A stretch of DNA of 64,000 nt from Pelobates cultripes (lineage: Eukaryota > Chordata > Amphibia > Anura > Pelobatidae): positions 312,156,767-312,220,766 of the forward strand of contig OW240916.1 of assembly GCA_933207985.1 (NCBI GenBank), given 5' to 3'. Position 1 is the first letter of the stretch, and each line of letters opens with the position of its first letter. The position numbers were made by a program, and so were the translations under genes. Below are positions 1 through 13,598 of the stretch, in pieces. The notes beneath the pieces are model-generated. The model made no database searches. It was not told where the DNA came from and worked only from the letters and a program-made list of their open reading frames with translations.

Positions 1-2223
1 CTTGTGGTTCCAAAATTCTGTTAATTAAAGTCTAATTTAAAAACAAGACACTGCAATAATCAGCTGTTTTTTTCATATATGCGTACACAAACACACACAC
101 ACATTCACTCAGATTTTATATTATATATTATTCTTAACTGTAGTTGTGCTTCAGTGACACATGAGTAAGAAAGGTAAATAATAATAAATATATAAAAGTA
201 AGACAAGCCACAGTAAATATTTTTTGTTAAAATATGAATTATCAATTACCTTACTTGATTTCATTATTAATATTTAAGATGCAGTAACATATTAGTTCAA
301 ACACTGAGGCTGGTTTCTGTGGACATTTCATTAGAGCCACCACTTAGCGTCCCACCTAACCTGGCTCATTGTAAAAAAAAAAACGTTATTTTGTATAACA
401 AAAAAGCTTGTAATTGCATGTTGATAAAGAAACTTGTTTGCATGCTTTTAGAGATAACTAATTACTTAAGCAGACTACAAGAACCTAATTAAATGACACC
501 TGTACATAATAAAAGCAGCCTAGAGGAAGACTTGTAATATCGCTGACGATCTCTGGGAAAGCTGAAATTAAGGAAAAACACAACACTAAAATAAATGAGG
601 TAAAGAACAATAGGAGAAATTAAGTAATTGTGTTATGCCTTAAATTACTCACGAAACGTATGCGTATGCATTTTGGTTGATATTAACCTGTGCCTATAAA
701 ACTGAGAGCAGTCTGGGTACCAGAATTCGTATTTTCCATTAAAACGGAAGCAGTTGTCTTTGAAACACTTGACTCTTCATGTACCAACGACGCAAACTAT
801 GGAACGTGGACACGGAAGCAAAAATGTATGAGCCTATATATTTTGTTGTTTGCAGGCTCTCCTACTGCTAAATAAGCAGAAGAAAGGAAGTGGCTCTGCC
901 AATTCTATCCATATAAATACATAGTTGTTGTGTATTAATGAGCATATTATTATTTTTATAATTATTTTATTATTTATATGCGGCTGCATATGTGCAAGTG
1001 ACCCATGTGACATCAAATGTATTTACCTATGAAAACTGCAACATTATAATTAATGCATGTGCAATGTAAATGTATATGTTTTTTGCTTAGGAAAACATTT
1101 GGAGACAATGTAGGTTTATTTTTTAATTGTTTTATATTTTCTTTAAAAAAATTTACCTTCAAATTGCCTATTGGTTGAGAAAACAATTGCATGGTGGCTG
1201 TCTTCTTCTTCAATAAAAGGGCAGAACAATTATTATCGTTACTTTTACCAAATTAATTATGAACAATGGTATTAATTGCTCTCATATATCTAGTTTTGGA
1301 ACCCTACTTCATCAGAAAACATGTATACAGTTAATTAGCGAAGATTAGAATTCAACTGTTTTGCTGATGGTGTCAGAATTTTCACTCCACTGATAGTAAG
1401 CTAAGCACTGTGATTTTTTTTTTCTCGTTTCATAAGTTGGTCTCCGGAGTAAACTGAAAAGTTTGTTAAAATTACTATTTTACTGTTAGTGCTTGTAGAT
1501 TGAAAATACATTTTGCATGTCTTAAGTGCCTTTCCAATTACTCTTCTATCCTTTTTATCTCTAAAGAGCGAGAAATCCCCAATATATCTGGATCCTTTCT
1601 ATGTTAGAGATTAATTTGAACCAAACAAACATGATAAAAGTATAATGCAATTTGGAACCCTATGTGCTTGTGACCCTCCTACGTTCATCAGTCACTCTGT
1701 ATAGGGTATCATCATACTTAGCATTTAGCGGAGATTAATTTTTTTTAGACCTAAATATTTTTTGAGTACATTTATCATCTGGTGTCAACTTGTCACAACT
1801 AAATGAGTTATGAGTCCTCAAAATGTTAAAAACGTAACAGGTAGCAAGATATGTAGTGTACTCCAATCATTTGAAGAATGCAACACTCTCACTGACTTAA
1901 GTATCTTGCATAGCTAACTCACATAGTTCCCTATACATTGGAGCTGTAGCCAACTGTGGGTTCTCACATTACTATAAAATATTATAAAACTTATTCCTAT
2001 CAGTTTTGCTTCAATGCTAAGCACACTGCTCTTTCCTTTCAAGAAGCTCTGTATGAGGGTCTTTGCATATTCTGTAAAGATGATGTCCCCAATTGGTCCA
2101 TAGAGAGAGAGAGTGATAGAGAGATATAGTTATCTAAAACATTACCTGGTGCCATCTTTACTCCAGAATTCATCTTAAGCTCATCACACTTCATCCACCA
2201 GAAGTCATGTCAATATCATTATC
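1..2223. other. AT-rich unique sequence, no gene seen
   Basis: No open frame here has a recognisable domain or plausible splice context; the longest are about 60 codons and look random. The stretch 440-680 has several ATTA/TAATTA-type homeodomain cores and fewer homopolymers than its surroundings, so it could be regulatory, but nothing more specific is visible. A short GA run lies at about 2100-2127. Confidence 0.6.
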
Positions 2224-2361
2224 TAGATACCCAAAATGTAGATACACAGATGTTTTCAAAATACAGACTGTATGGTGCTTTGTCATTTTAAAGGCATTCT
2301 TAAGGCATCATTGTAGTTGTAGTTCTATAACATCTGGGGATCTACCTTTTGGGCACCCCTG
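2224..2361. mobile_element. Degenerate hAT-like MITE (CAGGGGTGCCCAA family)
   Basis: The right end reads gggcacccctg and the internal part carries the ttctataacatctggggatct stretch that is also present in the better preserved copy at 44514-44639. The left end is mutated (gatacccaaaatgtagat against gtgcccaaaatgcagatc in that copy). It is non-autonomous with no coding capacity. No target duplication remains visible, so the left boundary is approximate. Confidence 0.6.
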
Positions 2362-4962
2362 CTCTAAATTATGATATGGAGTACAACAAGAGGTATGAAA
2401 ATATGAAAATATTTCATATACATATGAAAATGTCTGTTCTCAGACAGAACTTGAAGGCTAATGCCATACTTCATTGACCTCCATATTGCCCAGGAGACAA
2501 AATAGTCCCTGCTTAGTCTGGTGATATCTAGAATATTTATTAAATTACAATGCAGCCAATATGAGTATTTCACAAAAAGTTTATCTTTATAAAGATTTTT
2601 GTTTTCAATATATTCTTTACAAAAATTTTTTGGGGGCTTTGAGTATATCAAACATACAAACATATATAGGTCTTAGTTGTTTTGCCCTTAAAAATCATTC
2701 TATGTTGTTAATCGCAGGATGATCATTGAAAAGTCCTTGCAGAATAAGTCAAAGCTTTATTTTGTTTTCCAAATAATATGCTAGCCTTATCAATAATATG
2801 AAGGTTATCTGTTGTCTTGGGTGTCTGTGAAAGACACAGATGATCGGCTGTATATTTTACTCATGGCAGGTTTTAGGTGCTGAGTTTTGCTTAAAAGAAA
2901 TATCCAGCTTTAATACCACAGCGTATAAGCTGCATGATAGACATCGATGAAAAACGAAAAAAAGGTTGCTTCACATACATACCAAGATTCAAATTACAAC
3001 TCTACATTTGAAACAACTCAACAAATATGCAACAATACCAGTTTTATATTGAAAACATGATTTTTTTTTTCACTGATCCAGAAGATATTTTTGAAATGTC
3101 ATATTAAAAATCTGGTATATTGAATTACAGCCAACAACACTTTTTCAGATTTATAAAACTAAGCTGTCACCCAGGACGCCTGTCACATAGAGCACCCCGT
3201 TGGAGCTGTTCTCACTTAGGTAGGGATTAGGTAAGCCTTGGATAAAAGATTTTCTTTTCGTTTTCGCATTCAGATGCTGGCAGTGCCTCAACTGCTCTAA
3301 ACATCATGAGCTGACATGAACTACTGTTTTAATAAAGATTATCCAACTCCAAGTCTGGCATTTTTTTCTTAGAAAACCTGGTTGTTTTCCAAGATTCATC
3401 AACTCTCTATTATTCTTGCAGCTGAGCCTGGGCGCATCTACATCTTTGTTTTGGTCAACATGATTTATACTTGTAATGCCATAATAAGAAAAATAATTTA
3501 AAATCCAGCTTCCAAGTATGCGTTTTTCATTTCTTGTAATCCTATTCTAATGTTTCCAGTGCTGCAGAGAGCATGAATTGATATATGATTAATTTGAAGG
3601 AGAACAGTAAACAACAGATACGGAAATTGCATTAATTTAGGGCACTCTGCCGAGGTGACCACTCCCCCCACATGTATTTATCTACATGTTAGAAATGTGC
3701 TTGTATCAGAAAGGCTCATTGGAAATAAATGCTCAGCCATAGGGATTCAATTTATATTAAACCTGCTCTCTATTGTAGATGTCTCACTTGACTTGAATGT
3801 ACATTGGTAAATATAACAAATAATGTTGCTGTAACAATGTACATCTTGACAGAGATTACCAAAATCTAGAGAAGTTAAACTAGAAAACTTTGTCCAATTA
3901 CCATTTTCTGGGTATACATTGTGGAAAGTACTTTTGGTTTGTTTAAATGTTGTGTTTTTATGCTTGAAAACTATGTAAATCCTTTTTGTACACTTGAAAA
4001 TTACCCAGAGTGCAATTGTTTGCTTATAAAATATATTGTACAAAGGTAAAAAAGATAATCAAAAATAAATAACTATTATTATTATAGAGAACCTGACACT
4101 GGTTTTACATACCATTTACCATACCATTTAAATATACAATTTCTATGAGGCTAAAACGGGATAGTATAAAATGTCATAGGATCAATAAACAAATATGCAA
4201 CAAGACAATAAAGTATGAAAGAATAACATTCCAGACAGTATGAGACAATAGAATACCCAAGATGACTGTATTACAGTGTAAACTGAGAACATTATATAGT
4301 CAGGGGGTGTCACACCCCTAGTGTGCCTAGTGTGTGTGTTAAACCTTTTAGTAGAGTTTGACTCCTGGAGCTCTGGTTTCTAAAGTCTGTCTACGATTGT
4401 GGCTTGAAAGTGAACTTCCCAATTAGCCCATCCAATAAAAGTCTGAGAATTCTGAGTGTGGGTTAGCCTTGCACTCTCAGCCTATCACTGCCACCCAAAG
4501 TTAGAGAGTCTCCATGCACAAATCACAACAAAACAACAACAAAACTTCACGCAGTAGTTATATGAGTTCTACATGCTAGCCACATTAAAAAAAAGAAAAC
4601 TATTGCTTAAATAATGTATTCTGCTGTTTTGTTTCTGTTTTATAGCTGGAAATCAACAGCCTAATGAAACTAAATTTATTCATTATATTTGTTGACTCAC
4701 GATCAGGTAAAATTGTTTGGAAATAGAAAACTGATTGGCAGGGACTAAATCCGTGTAAAGCAAATTAGATCTCACTGAATTTGAGAAGATGCTAGATAAA
4801 ACGGCAACAGATGAAAAGATGACCCTTTGTTTATTGATTGCTTTTATCATAATAGCTCTTACAATTAAAATTGGGCAATAAACTAATGAAAAATTAGACA
4901 AGGAGGGTTACTCACTAATGTGTGAATTATTGGGAACTCACTGTGAATTAAAAATGACTTTC
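2362..4962. other. Unique AT-rich sequence with possible old repeat pieces
   Basis: No gene is seen. Around 4070-4230 a (ATT)n tract is followed by aacaaatatgcaacaagaca, which resembles part of the 3' region of the L2 copy at 32887 (aacaaacgaatatttgcaacaagaca), so a decayed L2 tail is possible. The stretch at about 4295-4500 resembles anuran dispersed repeats, but I could not define its ends. Confidence 0.4.
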
Positions 4963-5000
4963 AAATAGCCAAAATAGCCAAAATAGCCAAAATAGCCAAA
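4963..5000. repeat. 9-bp tandem repeat (AAAATAGCC)n
   Basis: Four consecutive copies of aaaatagcc, the first lacking one A and followed by a partial fifth unit. It is a short simple tandem array with no neighbouring gene. Confidence 0.9.
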
Positions 5001-7245
5001 TCGGAAATAAAATCTGAAAGTTATATATATATGTACACTATATAAACTTAATATAATTAAAATATAACATACAAACTTTAAAAAATAAAAAAAAATTCAA
5101 AAACACAGCAGGTCCATTGTTCTGGAAGACCCGTTCTAAAGCTTTTTTTTTTTTTTTTTTTAAACAAGAAGACAATGATTTCACTACCTTTTATTTGTCT
5201 AATAAGATTGGTAAGGCCTGTCACTCTAACGAAGGTTCCCTCCTTTTTAATCAATGGCTTCCTCAATCTGATATGACATCAGCGGAGGTCAGCTCGGGGC
5301 ATGATGAATATCAAAGATACAGACAATAAAGCAGACGATGACACTGTTGAATGCCACATGACACAGTCTAGCTGTTTTAGCTCACTGCATATCTGAGAGC
5401 TATCACTGACTGGTTGCCCATAGCACCTTAAAAAAAAGCTCTATACAAATTTGGAAATAACAACAGTGTAATTTTGAAGATTGTCTTTGTATTCTACTAT
5501 TCATCCTCATCTCTGCATGTACCTATACATAACTATATGGTACATCATTCTATTGTATAGTTTACCTAAAATCAAAATTAAGCACAATTATAGTTATTAT
5601 GACAATATATTCCATAAAACTATATCTTTACAGTCTAATTTAATTTAACGGATCTTTGCTAGGGGTCTTATTAAACGCCTTTGCCAAAGAGTTGCGTAAT
5701 ATGTTAAATCTATACAAATGATAACAATAATAAAAATACATTTTAAAAGAGGAACATACCTTATATATAAAATATATATCTTGTTGAAATGTTATCAAAG
5801 TCAGAAATAATATATTGATATGATTATGCATGATTATTATTATGCATTAAAATATATGCAATGTTATAGTGAGATAATGCAAAATTAGCACATTACAAGA
5901 TTAAAAAGGAAACATTATAACAGATTTGACCGCTGGTAACAATAAATCGAGAGGTGGAGAAATAAGTTACACATTAATATTTAGTTTTTTAAGGTTATTC
6001 AGGTAATTGTCCGAGTACTGGGTGGCAAACCTATTTTATAATGCACTGTTCTACTCATACTGCGGTTACAGCTATAAAAGTAACCCAATTATCAACTTTC
6101 TGAATTATGTTAGATTATTTGTTTTGCTTCAAGTTAAAATATATGTCTGACAAATATATGAGCTAGAATTATATTCCAGGACAAAGGTTAGAAAATGGTG
6201 TATGTTTTAAGTGAAAAATGATCATTGTCTTACAGGCAGGAGGCGGTTTTTATCAAAAAAAGGTGTTAAGCATTCCTTTGCAGACACAAAGGAAAGCAAT
6301 TATTGTTAACAAAACAGAACTGAAAGGTCGCTAAAATAACCGGTTTTGCATGAATTCTATATTATCACTACTTTCCTAACGTAGATCATCAAAGACTAGT
6401 AATGTAATCCACAGTGCCAGAAAATCTCTGTAATATTTTTTAATAAAAAAAATATATATTTGATCCTTTATGTGTTTTCCTTTTTAATTTTCTCAGCGTT
6501 TGATCTCCTTAAAAACAATGAAGTCATAGATATCATAATGCTTTAAAATATTAGACTCATCATAACATCTATTAAATACCCACTTAAAGTACTTTATACA
6601 AAGCGTATTGTTCCTCTTTCACTTTGGTTAGTTTCGTCTCAAGAATGCAGGCCAAATGTTTTCAATTACAATTTTAGATTGTATAATATAAATAAACGCA
6701 ACTGTAAAATTACTTGAATGTTTCTGGAATCCACAGTGTAGACTGCATAAATATTGTCTGCTTAGTCATGGGACTTAAAAAAAAAAAAAAAAAAATAGAA
6801 TAGAATGATCTGCTCTCGACCTCCTGTGAGAACTCTCAAAGTTTTGTGAGTAGTATTGCAATAAAAGAGGAGACACTTACTGTATAGTAAATGCATTCTA
6901 ATAAAAATCTCCTAAAATAAAAAGAACATCCAGAGCAGATAGAATCCACCAGTGGGTAGATCAATAAATAAAAATATACATGGCGTGGTCTAAAAAAAAA
7001 AAATTAAAAAACCCTTCACAAATAAAATATTTTAGAGTAATGAGCGCTTACGTCACAATCCTTCCATATCAGTTTGTATCTGATAATTTGATCAACAGTT
7101 CAGAACTTGGTGGCACTTAATTAAATAATAAAAGAAAACTCACTATGTAGTGGTAATTGCAATACCTAAATGTTCATTTTAAATTTGAAGAAAAATAATT
7201 GTTAAAAAAATCCAAAACATATAATATATAAATACATATAATATA
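5001..7245. other. AT-rich intergenic sequence, nothing identified
   Basis: No gene, RNA or definable transposon is seen. It includes homopolymers (a T run near 5140-5161 and an A run near 6778-6795). The open frames present are short and depend on low-complexity codons. Confidence 0.55.
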
Positions 7246-7305
7246 GTATATATATATATATTTTTTTTTTTTATTATTTTATATATATATATATATATAT
7301 AAGTT

Positions 7306-7350
<45 letters not shown>

Positions 7351-7365
7351 TATATATATATATAA

Positions 7366-7417
<52 letters not shown>
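7246..7417. repeat. Long interrupted (TA)n microsatellite
   Basis: Alternating TA runs, interrupted by a T-rich segment and a few AAATA units, span about 170 bp. The open frame on the minus strand made of Ile-Tyr repeats is simply this tract translated and is not a gene. Length polymorphism and cruciform extrusion are expected of such tracts. Confidence 0.95.
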
Positions 7418-7421
<4 letters not shown>

Positions 7422-7430
7422 AACTAATAT

Positions 7431-7565
7431 AAATATATTGTTATTATTATTTTGGCATTTATACAGCGTCACCTTGTTCTGCAATATTATAAAATGGGAA
7501 AACAAGAAATGAGACAATTATAAAATGTTACAGGAACAATAGGTTGAGCCCACAGTCTAGAGGAT
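7431..7565 (-). mobile_element. L2-type LINE 3' tail fragment
   Basis: The sequence begins at low coordinate with (ATT)n and then reads ggcatttatacagcgtcacc, the decayed inverse of the GCGCTATATAAA-type L2 tail. It continues with gttacaggaacaataggttga, which closely matches the 3' regions of the copies at 16198 and 44722. It is a 5'-truncated tail with no coding part left. Confidence 0.6.
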
Positions 7566-9177
7566 TTAAAGGAAATGTTAAGTAAAGTCACTGAGACACT
7601 TAAAGTCAGTATATAATATGTTTTTATATTTTTTACTCAGTGCTATTGGGGATTTCTGTGGTATTAAGTGACATACAGAATTAATGACATTGACACAAAT
7701 GCACGCAGAGACGTACATTATACATGTAAGTTAATAAATCCCTCTTTCATTTAGTTCAACAGAAATATATTATTCTTGTACACGGATTGCTTTCTTTTTC
7801 CACCAAATAAAAGGGAACATTAACTTACTTTTTAGTTCTTTTCATTTTTTCAGTTTACTTGGCAAACATTCAATATTATTAGCGGTCAAAGGGTTCATGC
7901 CACAAGAAGCAGTTGGAATGGCAGGAGTTTTGCCGTTATAATACATCATTGTCTAGCTGTGGAAAGTATTCTAATTTAATTTGTTTTTTTATTATCTGAT
8001 ACTGTATAGAATTAGTTTAATACGACCATGTTTTAAAAAAATAAAATAAAATTTATGTTATATTTTTTATTTTATTTTATTATTAAACAGAAGTTTATTT
8101 TAGTGTTTATTTAGGTTTATTGGATGTCGGGCTTTGTATCATTTCTTCAGTTTATGACGCTAATGCTCAGATGACTATAGCCCTTGCCTGTCCAGCATGT
8201 GCCACCAACCAGAAAATTCCTTCCCTCATCCTGTGGATTTTATTCTTTGATCTGTCTCTCTGTGTTATTAACATTAACTGCAGGAGAGGTGGGCCCAATT
8301 CAAAGGCGCTAAATAATTTTTCAGTAGAGCCGAACTGAGGCTCAGCAAGAGTCCAAGAGCTCAGGGCAATACAAAAGTGCACTTCACCGCAATGCAAGAT
8401 TTTTTTTTGTTTAAAGCATTACTGGGACAATACAATGTACCCATAAACAATTGTGTGTTACATGAGATGAATAAGAAACGTAATATAATATTATTTACAT
8501 TCACCAGGATGTTCTAATTAAAGACATCAAAGATGGCTGCAAACAATGGGGGTCTTAAATATTATTGCTTTTGCTATTGTCTAAAAAAATGTCATTTAAA
8601 ATACAATGATTAATGTAATATTGTGTGAAATATCAGGCAGATCAACGCATGTCATCATCGTTTCCCAAAGTAGTGTATCATTTCCTGTTCATTAAAAAAT
8701 ACATATAAAAACAAATAAAAAAGTTTTCAAAAAATACAGAAAAACAACATTTAATTAGAACAATGGAGCAGGTGACAAACACAGCGTCTTAAAATCTGGA
8801 TATGCTTATTAAATTTGGCTTCCAAGAGTGGGCAATTTAATTGGCAAGTCACAAACCTATTTCTACAAAAGCAGTCAAAAAGGGTTAATAAATATGCATT
8901 ACTTTTTGTGCTCCGCATTCTGAAATTATTGTGCATATATTAGAGCCTGCTTGGTAAATATTCCAGGACAGGGTTATGCTTCAATAATAAAGCATGTGTA
9001 ATCATATTATTATATTATTGCAACTACTTATTATGCTCCTAAAACAGCATTGTTAAAATATTTTAATTAGGTCCCTGAATTTGATGGTTCCTTGCGACCT
9101 TTTCCAGACATAAATCACCCCGAAGCTTGTGCCAAACATAGAACATGGGATGGTAATCTGCAAATTTCTAGAGGGTT
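7566..9177. other. Unique sequence, possible regulatory patch near 8.1-8.4 kb
   Basis: No gene is recognised. The interval 8115-8400 is less AT-rich than its flanks and includes ttcaaagg, a TCF/LEF-type core. Two overlapping open frames of about 72-76 codons exist on opposite strands there; neither shows a domain or good splice sites, so I do not call them. Confidence 0.4.
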
Positions 9178-9276
9178 ATAAACTACAAGTCCCACAATAA
9201 TCTGTCATCTATATTTATGGCGCAATAGCAGGTGGAGGGTCATGGGGATTATAGTTCATCAGTGACTGCCGAGCAT
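9178..9276. mobile_element. hAT-like MITE remnant
   Basis: The left side reads aaactacaagtcccacaat and the right side catggggattatagttcatc. These are partly complementary inverted halves of the actacaagtcccat...catgggaattgtagt type typical of short vertebrate hAT MITEs. Outer ends and target duplication are not recognisable. Confidence 0.5.
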
Positions 9277-9279
9277 CAA

Positions 9280-12174
9280 ATTGTCTACCCATGCCATAAA
9301 ACTATATAATAAATCTGGGCACCACAATATAATGTATTCATTGTTATTACACTCTTGTACTGTTTAGATAACCATCTTTTTTCTATTTTCTACATGTAAA
9401 CGTGCATTAGGACATTTCAAGCTCTGCTCTTGCTCTATCAATCCCCTCTTGGATTGCGTGCCAAGAAGGCGGCTGCAGTGATTCAGAAGCACTTAAAATA
9501 ATGCAACTTGTATTCAACGTCCTGTATATTTGCTCACTCCCACCTATATTCAACTCAATTCCCAATCAACAGTAACATGAAAAGGCCGTAAAAAGGCTAC
9601 CAAAAAAAAGACAAATGCTTGCAACCAAAAAATTATATTGTCTGTGTTTTCTATTACACAATTAAAAGTGAAAAGATTAGATGTGAAAATATAATAACAT
9701 TAATAATACTAATTTAGGAATATAATACTGTTTATTTGGTGGATACAATACAATCTATACTGTACTAAAAAATGCAATATTTGCATCCAAATGATGGATT
9801 TATCCAGATGATGAATTCACACAAAATTACATCAAATTAAATTGAGGCATTTTACAAAAGGCATGGCGAGTTTATATTAAAAGGAAAAAGACCTAAAATA
9901 AATGTACTGTTTATAAAGTCATTATTATTATTATCACCATATAGATCTCATGGTTTGATTGCACACCCCATACATTTCCTCACCCCACAGAACTAAAATA
10001 TTTTGTTTTTAAATTCCATTTGCATTTTATGAGTTGGTTCTTGAGAAAGCAATTTCAGTAAACTAAAATACTCAAATTCAAATACTCCTATAGCCACCGC
10101 AATAAGATTTATATGAGCTAGTTTGAACCTAATGAGAATATTTAATATTCCGACCTTCATTACTCTAGGACTTATTCGCTAAGCAGAGAAAGGCAGTGAA
10201 CTCATCAAAGAGTTGATATTTTAGAAAAAAGCAGCAGAGTTAGGAAAATATTTTGGTTTAAACTTTGCAACGTGATTGTTAACTCACCGTAACTCACAGT
10301 TTAGTATATCAACCATCACAAAGTACAATTTAAAATATTTTTAGATCTGTCACATGATTTGAACATGTACATATATGTAGAACTACAGTTATCTGGCTCA
10401 GGTCTGGAAGATTTCTGTGACATACCGCTAAAAAAACCCAGATTTACTGTACAAAATCTTTTTTTTCCCACAATCTAAGATAATTTACAATTGTTTACCT
10501 TTAAGGTTTCGCAAATGCGTACGATGATACAAAAACATTCTAGTCAAAGTCAAACTTTTTCCCCGTATTTTAAGATTAAAAACTAGAATAACATTCAAAT
10601 GACTTTTTAATACATATGGAAATATTACTAAGATTGAACAATATAATTAATATAAGTTGCTTTTGAGCCTTTTATGCAACAAAGTGATTTTTGTTTTTTC
10701 CTGTAGAGCAGGTGTGGACAAAACGTACACCCCATCTACTGTAAAACTGTCTGTTGGCTTTAATTGGTTTAGAGTCGGCTAATGCATTGAAGAACATTCT
10801 AGAAAATGGGGTTAGTGAAATATTCACTCATATCTCTATCTGTTCTCCATCACAACATAGAGAGCAACATTGTTTACACAGCTGCCATTTTTTTTCTTTT
10901 TTATCGTGTTATTGAAAAGATCTGTAAATGGTAGCCCTGTTAAATTCATTTTCCCTATCAAATTCTTAAGTTTTGGGAAGAAAGAAAGACCTACAGGAAA
11001 TAATCTATCCAAGAATAAATGATGACATTATCCTGTGTGAATATCTTTGGTAAAAACAGCTGTGTTATCACCAGCCTATATTATCTCGCCTCCTAAAATA
11101 TTTGGTCTATTAGTGCAGTGTTTGTTGATATAAGGAGGGCAATAGAAAATGGAGTTCATTACAAGGTATGGTATATTACAGGGCACTAGTCCAAGAAGCT
11201 GAATGGCCTAGCAAAAAAGTCCTTGTTGAGTCTTTACTACATAAACAACCTAGGTATTTAAAAACTGACTGGAGCGTTTCCTCTTAAAATTGACCTTTCA
11301 CCCCCTGCGCAACTCCCAAGTGGCCTTGCAGACTGCGACTTTGGAAATCGCCTCTGTCGTACTAAGTATAGAAATACTCTGCAATCATTATAAGCATTAA
11401 AAAAAAAAAAGAAAAGAAAATACTTTGTCTCAAAAAAATGTTTGCAGCTGCAGAACCGAGGTCCATAGAAAATGAGATTATAACATTTTGGCAAAATTAC
11501 AAAGTTCCAATGTTCCTGTCAGTCATTGGCTGAATCATGAAAGTAGAATCCGATGAATGGAGAGCGCCTAACAAAGAGATGATACATGTAAAGAAATAGA
11601 AGAATACATTTTTGTGCAGTAGACTGTAACATATACACAGAAAATTTCACATCAGTTTCTGGAAAAGAAATTCAGATATAAAAGCAAATAAAATAAATAA
11701 ATCTATAAACCACAGTAACAAGCAGTAACAAAGACTCAACAGTTTTCTCGGATACAGTTGTTACAGGATACAGATAATACGTATATCAGCCCCTTAACCC
11801 TCTCTGTACCTGGAGTTAGCGTGAAATGGACTATTTTACCCCTTACTGTCACTAAAAGGCCAAAGTTGTAGCAGAACTAAGCATTTCGGGATCTGATGCT
11901 ACTTCGTAAGACATAGGTTTTGTTTACACCTCCCCCATTCTATTGGTAGACAAGCCTCTGTTCAATAAAAAAATTAAGAGTAATAAGCTAATGCTTTGTG
12001 AAAAGTGAGTTTTATTGGTTTTATTTACTCTACGGTATAAACTCCAATTATCTACATTTATTTGATGGTTCCTCGTTTCATAGCTCTTGCCTGCACTCAT
12101 GCAAACAACAGACTCTCAAGTGTTTCATAAAAGAAAGCAGTTTGCAGAAACCATGCATTGTGTTTTGGCAATTG
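9280..12174. other. AT-rich intergenic sequence, nothing identified
   Basis: I see no gene, RNA or complete transposon in this stretch. Open frames are below about 80 codons and have no recognisable motif. Confidence 0.55.
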
Positions 12175-12250
12175 TGATCCGGCACTGCAGATGTTTTGGA
12201 CTACACCTCCTTGATGCTTTGCCAACCCTTGACCTAGAGGTTGCACGGGG
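12175..12250. mobile_element. Fragment of hAT MITE (33715-type family)
   Basis: The core cactgcagatgttttggact, followed by acacctccttgatgctttgcc, matches the left arm of the intact element at 33715-33850 (ggcactccagatgttgtgga). Only one arm and part of the centre remain, so the ends are approximate. Confidence 0.5.
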
Positions 12251-13598
12251 TAGGATTGTTACATTGTTTTTATACGGAGCATGACTTCATAATATCTATA
12301 CTTTAAAATATACAATAAATGGTAAATGAAAAAATGCAAAGCATTTGCCCCAAAAGTGCTTCTACCCTGTTAACCCTTTGCTGGTTGGAGCAGTGAGAAG
12401 CAATTAGAAGGGTTAAACATTTTGAAATTACAATGTAATTTTTGTTGAGTTTTTATCCCCTTCTTTTTTTCAAAATAAGCCACGCTGGAGGCTACTCTTA
12501 TAGATTTTTATTCTTCTTCAAGGACATTTTTAGACTTTTTTTTCAAAAGGTGTAAAAATCAAAGTAGCCACCTTAAGGCGAAGATTAATGAATGGTAGAT
12601 TAAATTGGAATAAATAAAACAAAACAAGAGACATTTTCCACCAAATGATACTTTCCAGATTAAATCTGCACAGACGTAAGCTTGTTTTGTAAAAAAAAAA
12701 TATTAAAAAAAATCTGACCTTAAAACAGTGTAAAATCTTCTTGTACAAATAACACAGTGATAAATATATACCTTTAAATAGAACAGATGATATGTAAGGA
12801 AATAAAAAACACAATGTAACAAGAACTTGACATCAGAATTAATAAAGTTCTGAGAGTTTGCTGTAACGCTCGATTGACCGTCTCATATAGCATAATGATA
12901 TTCCAATTGGCATTCACCAACTGTGCTGTTTAATTTCTGTGACAGTTTGTCTAACCTCCTGAACCCATGGGAGAAAGCAGCCACTCTAACTTTGTCAATG
13001 ACCACTATCAGATAACCTTCCCAAGTAACATTAACTCAAAGAAATCAAGGAGATGAGCTTCGTGTAGTGGAAATATAGATGATTAGAGAACGCACGTTTC
13101 CCTTCTTTGGCTACATATATGTATGAAAGAACATTTACTTAATTTATACACACAAATATACACACACAGCACACACACATAAATATATATATATATAAAC
13201 ATACAAGATCCAGCGCACTAAGCCATTCACCAAATAGCTAGTTTACAGCTCACAGAATGTAATAGTTTTTTGTTTTTTTTAAACATCTAACCTAGGGAAA
13301 AGGTATGGGGGTTTAGTTACAGTATATGATCCTTCATTGCATAAACCTGCCTTAATACCAATGTGCCCCATCTTCGGCAGGTCCTATCCTAGCAGCTTAA
13401 TGTACCTATTTATTCCCTTGGTCTTGCAATCCTATGCAGGAGGCCCCAAATGACGGACATTGCTGTCAGGTATTCTTCATGTCAGTCAAGTGAAATCAGA
13501 TCAAATCTTTTCATGTCACATTGATTCATATCTTGGCAACAGTAGAGAGAGGTTTACCTCAACCCCTTTCAAAAAAATCAAAAACAAAAAAGTAGGTC
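12251..13598. other. Intergenic sequence with CA/TA microsatellite
   Basis: A mixed CA and TA simple repeat lies at about 13150-13200. It is followed by gatccagcgcactaagccat, which looks like part of a dispersed anuran repeat but cannot be bounded here. No gene is seen. Confidence 0.4.
13594..13598. repeat. 5-bp target site duplication, left (AGGTC)
   Basis: AGGTC sits immediately before the LTR start TGTGGCAG and is repeated exactly at 14893-14897 after the LTR end CTGCTACA. A 5-bp duplication is usual for retroviral-type and many Gypsy-type integrases. Confidence 0.85.

Noticed and set aside
7305..7517. 70-codon Ile/Tyr frame
   Set aside because: Direct translation of the TA microsatellite.
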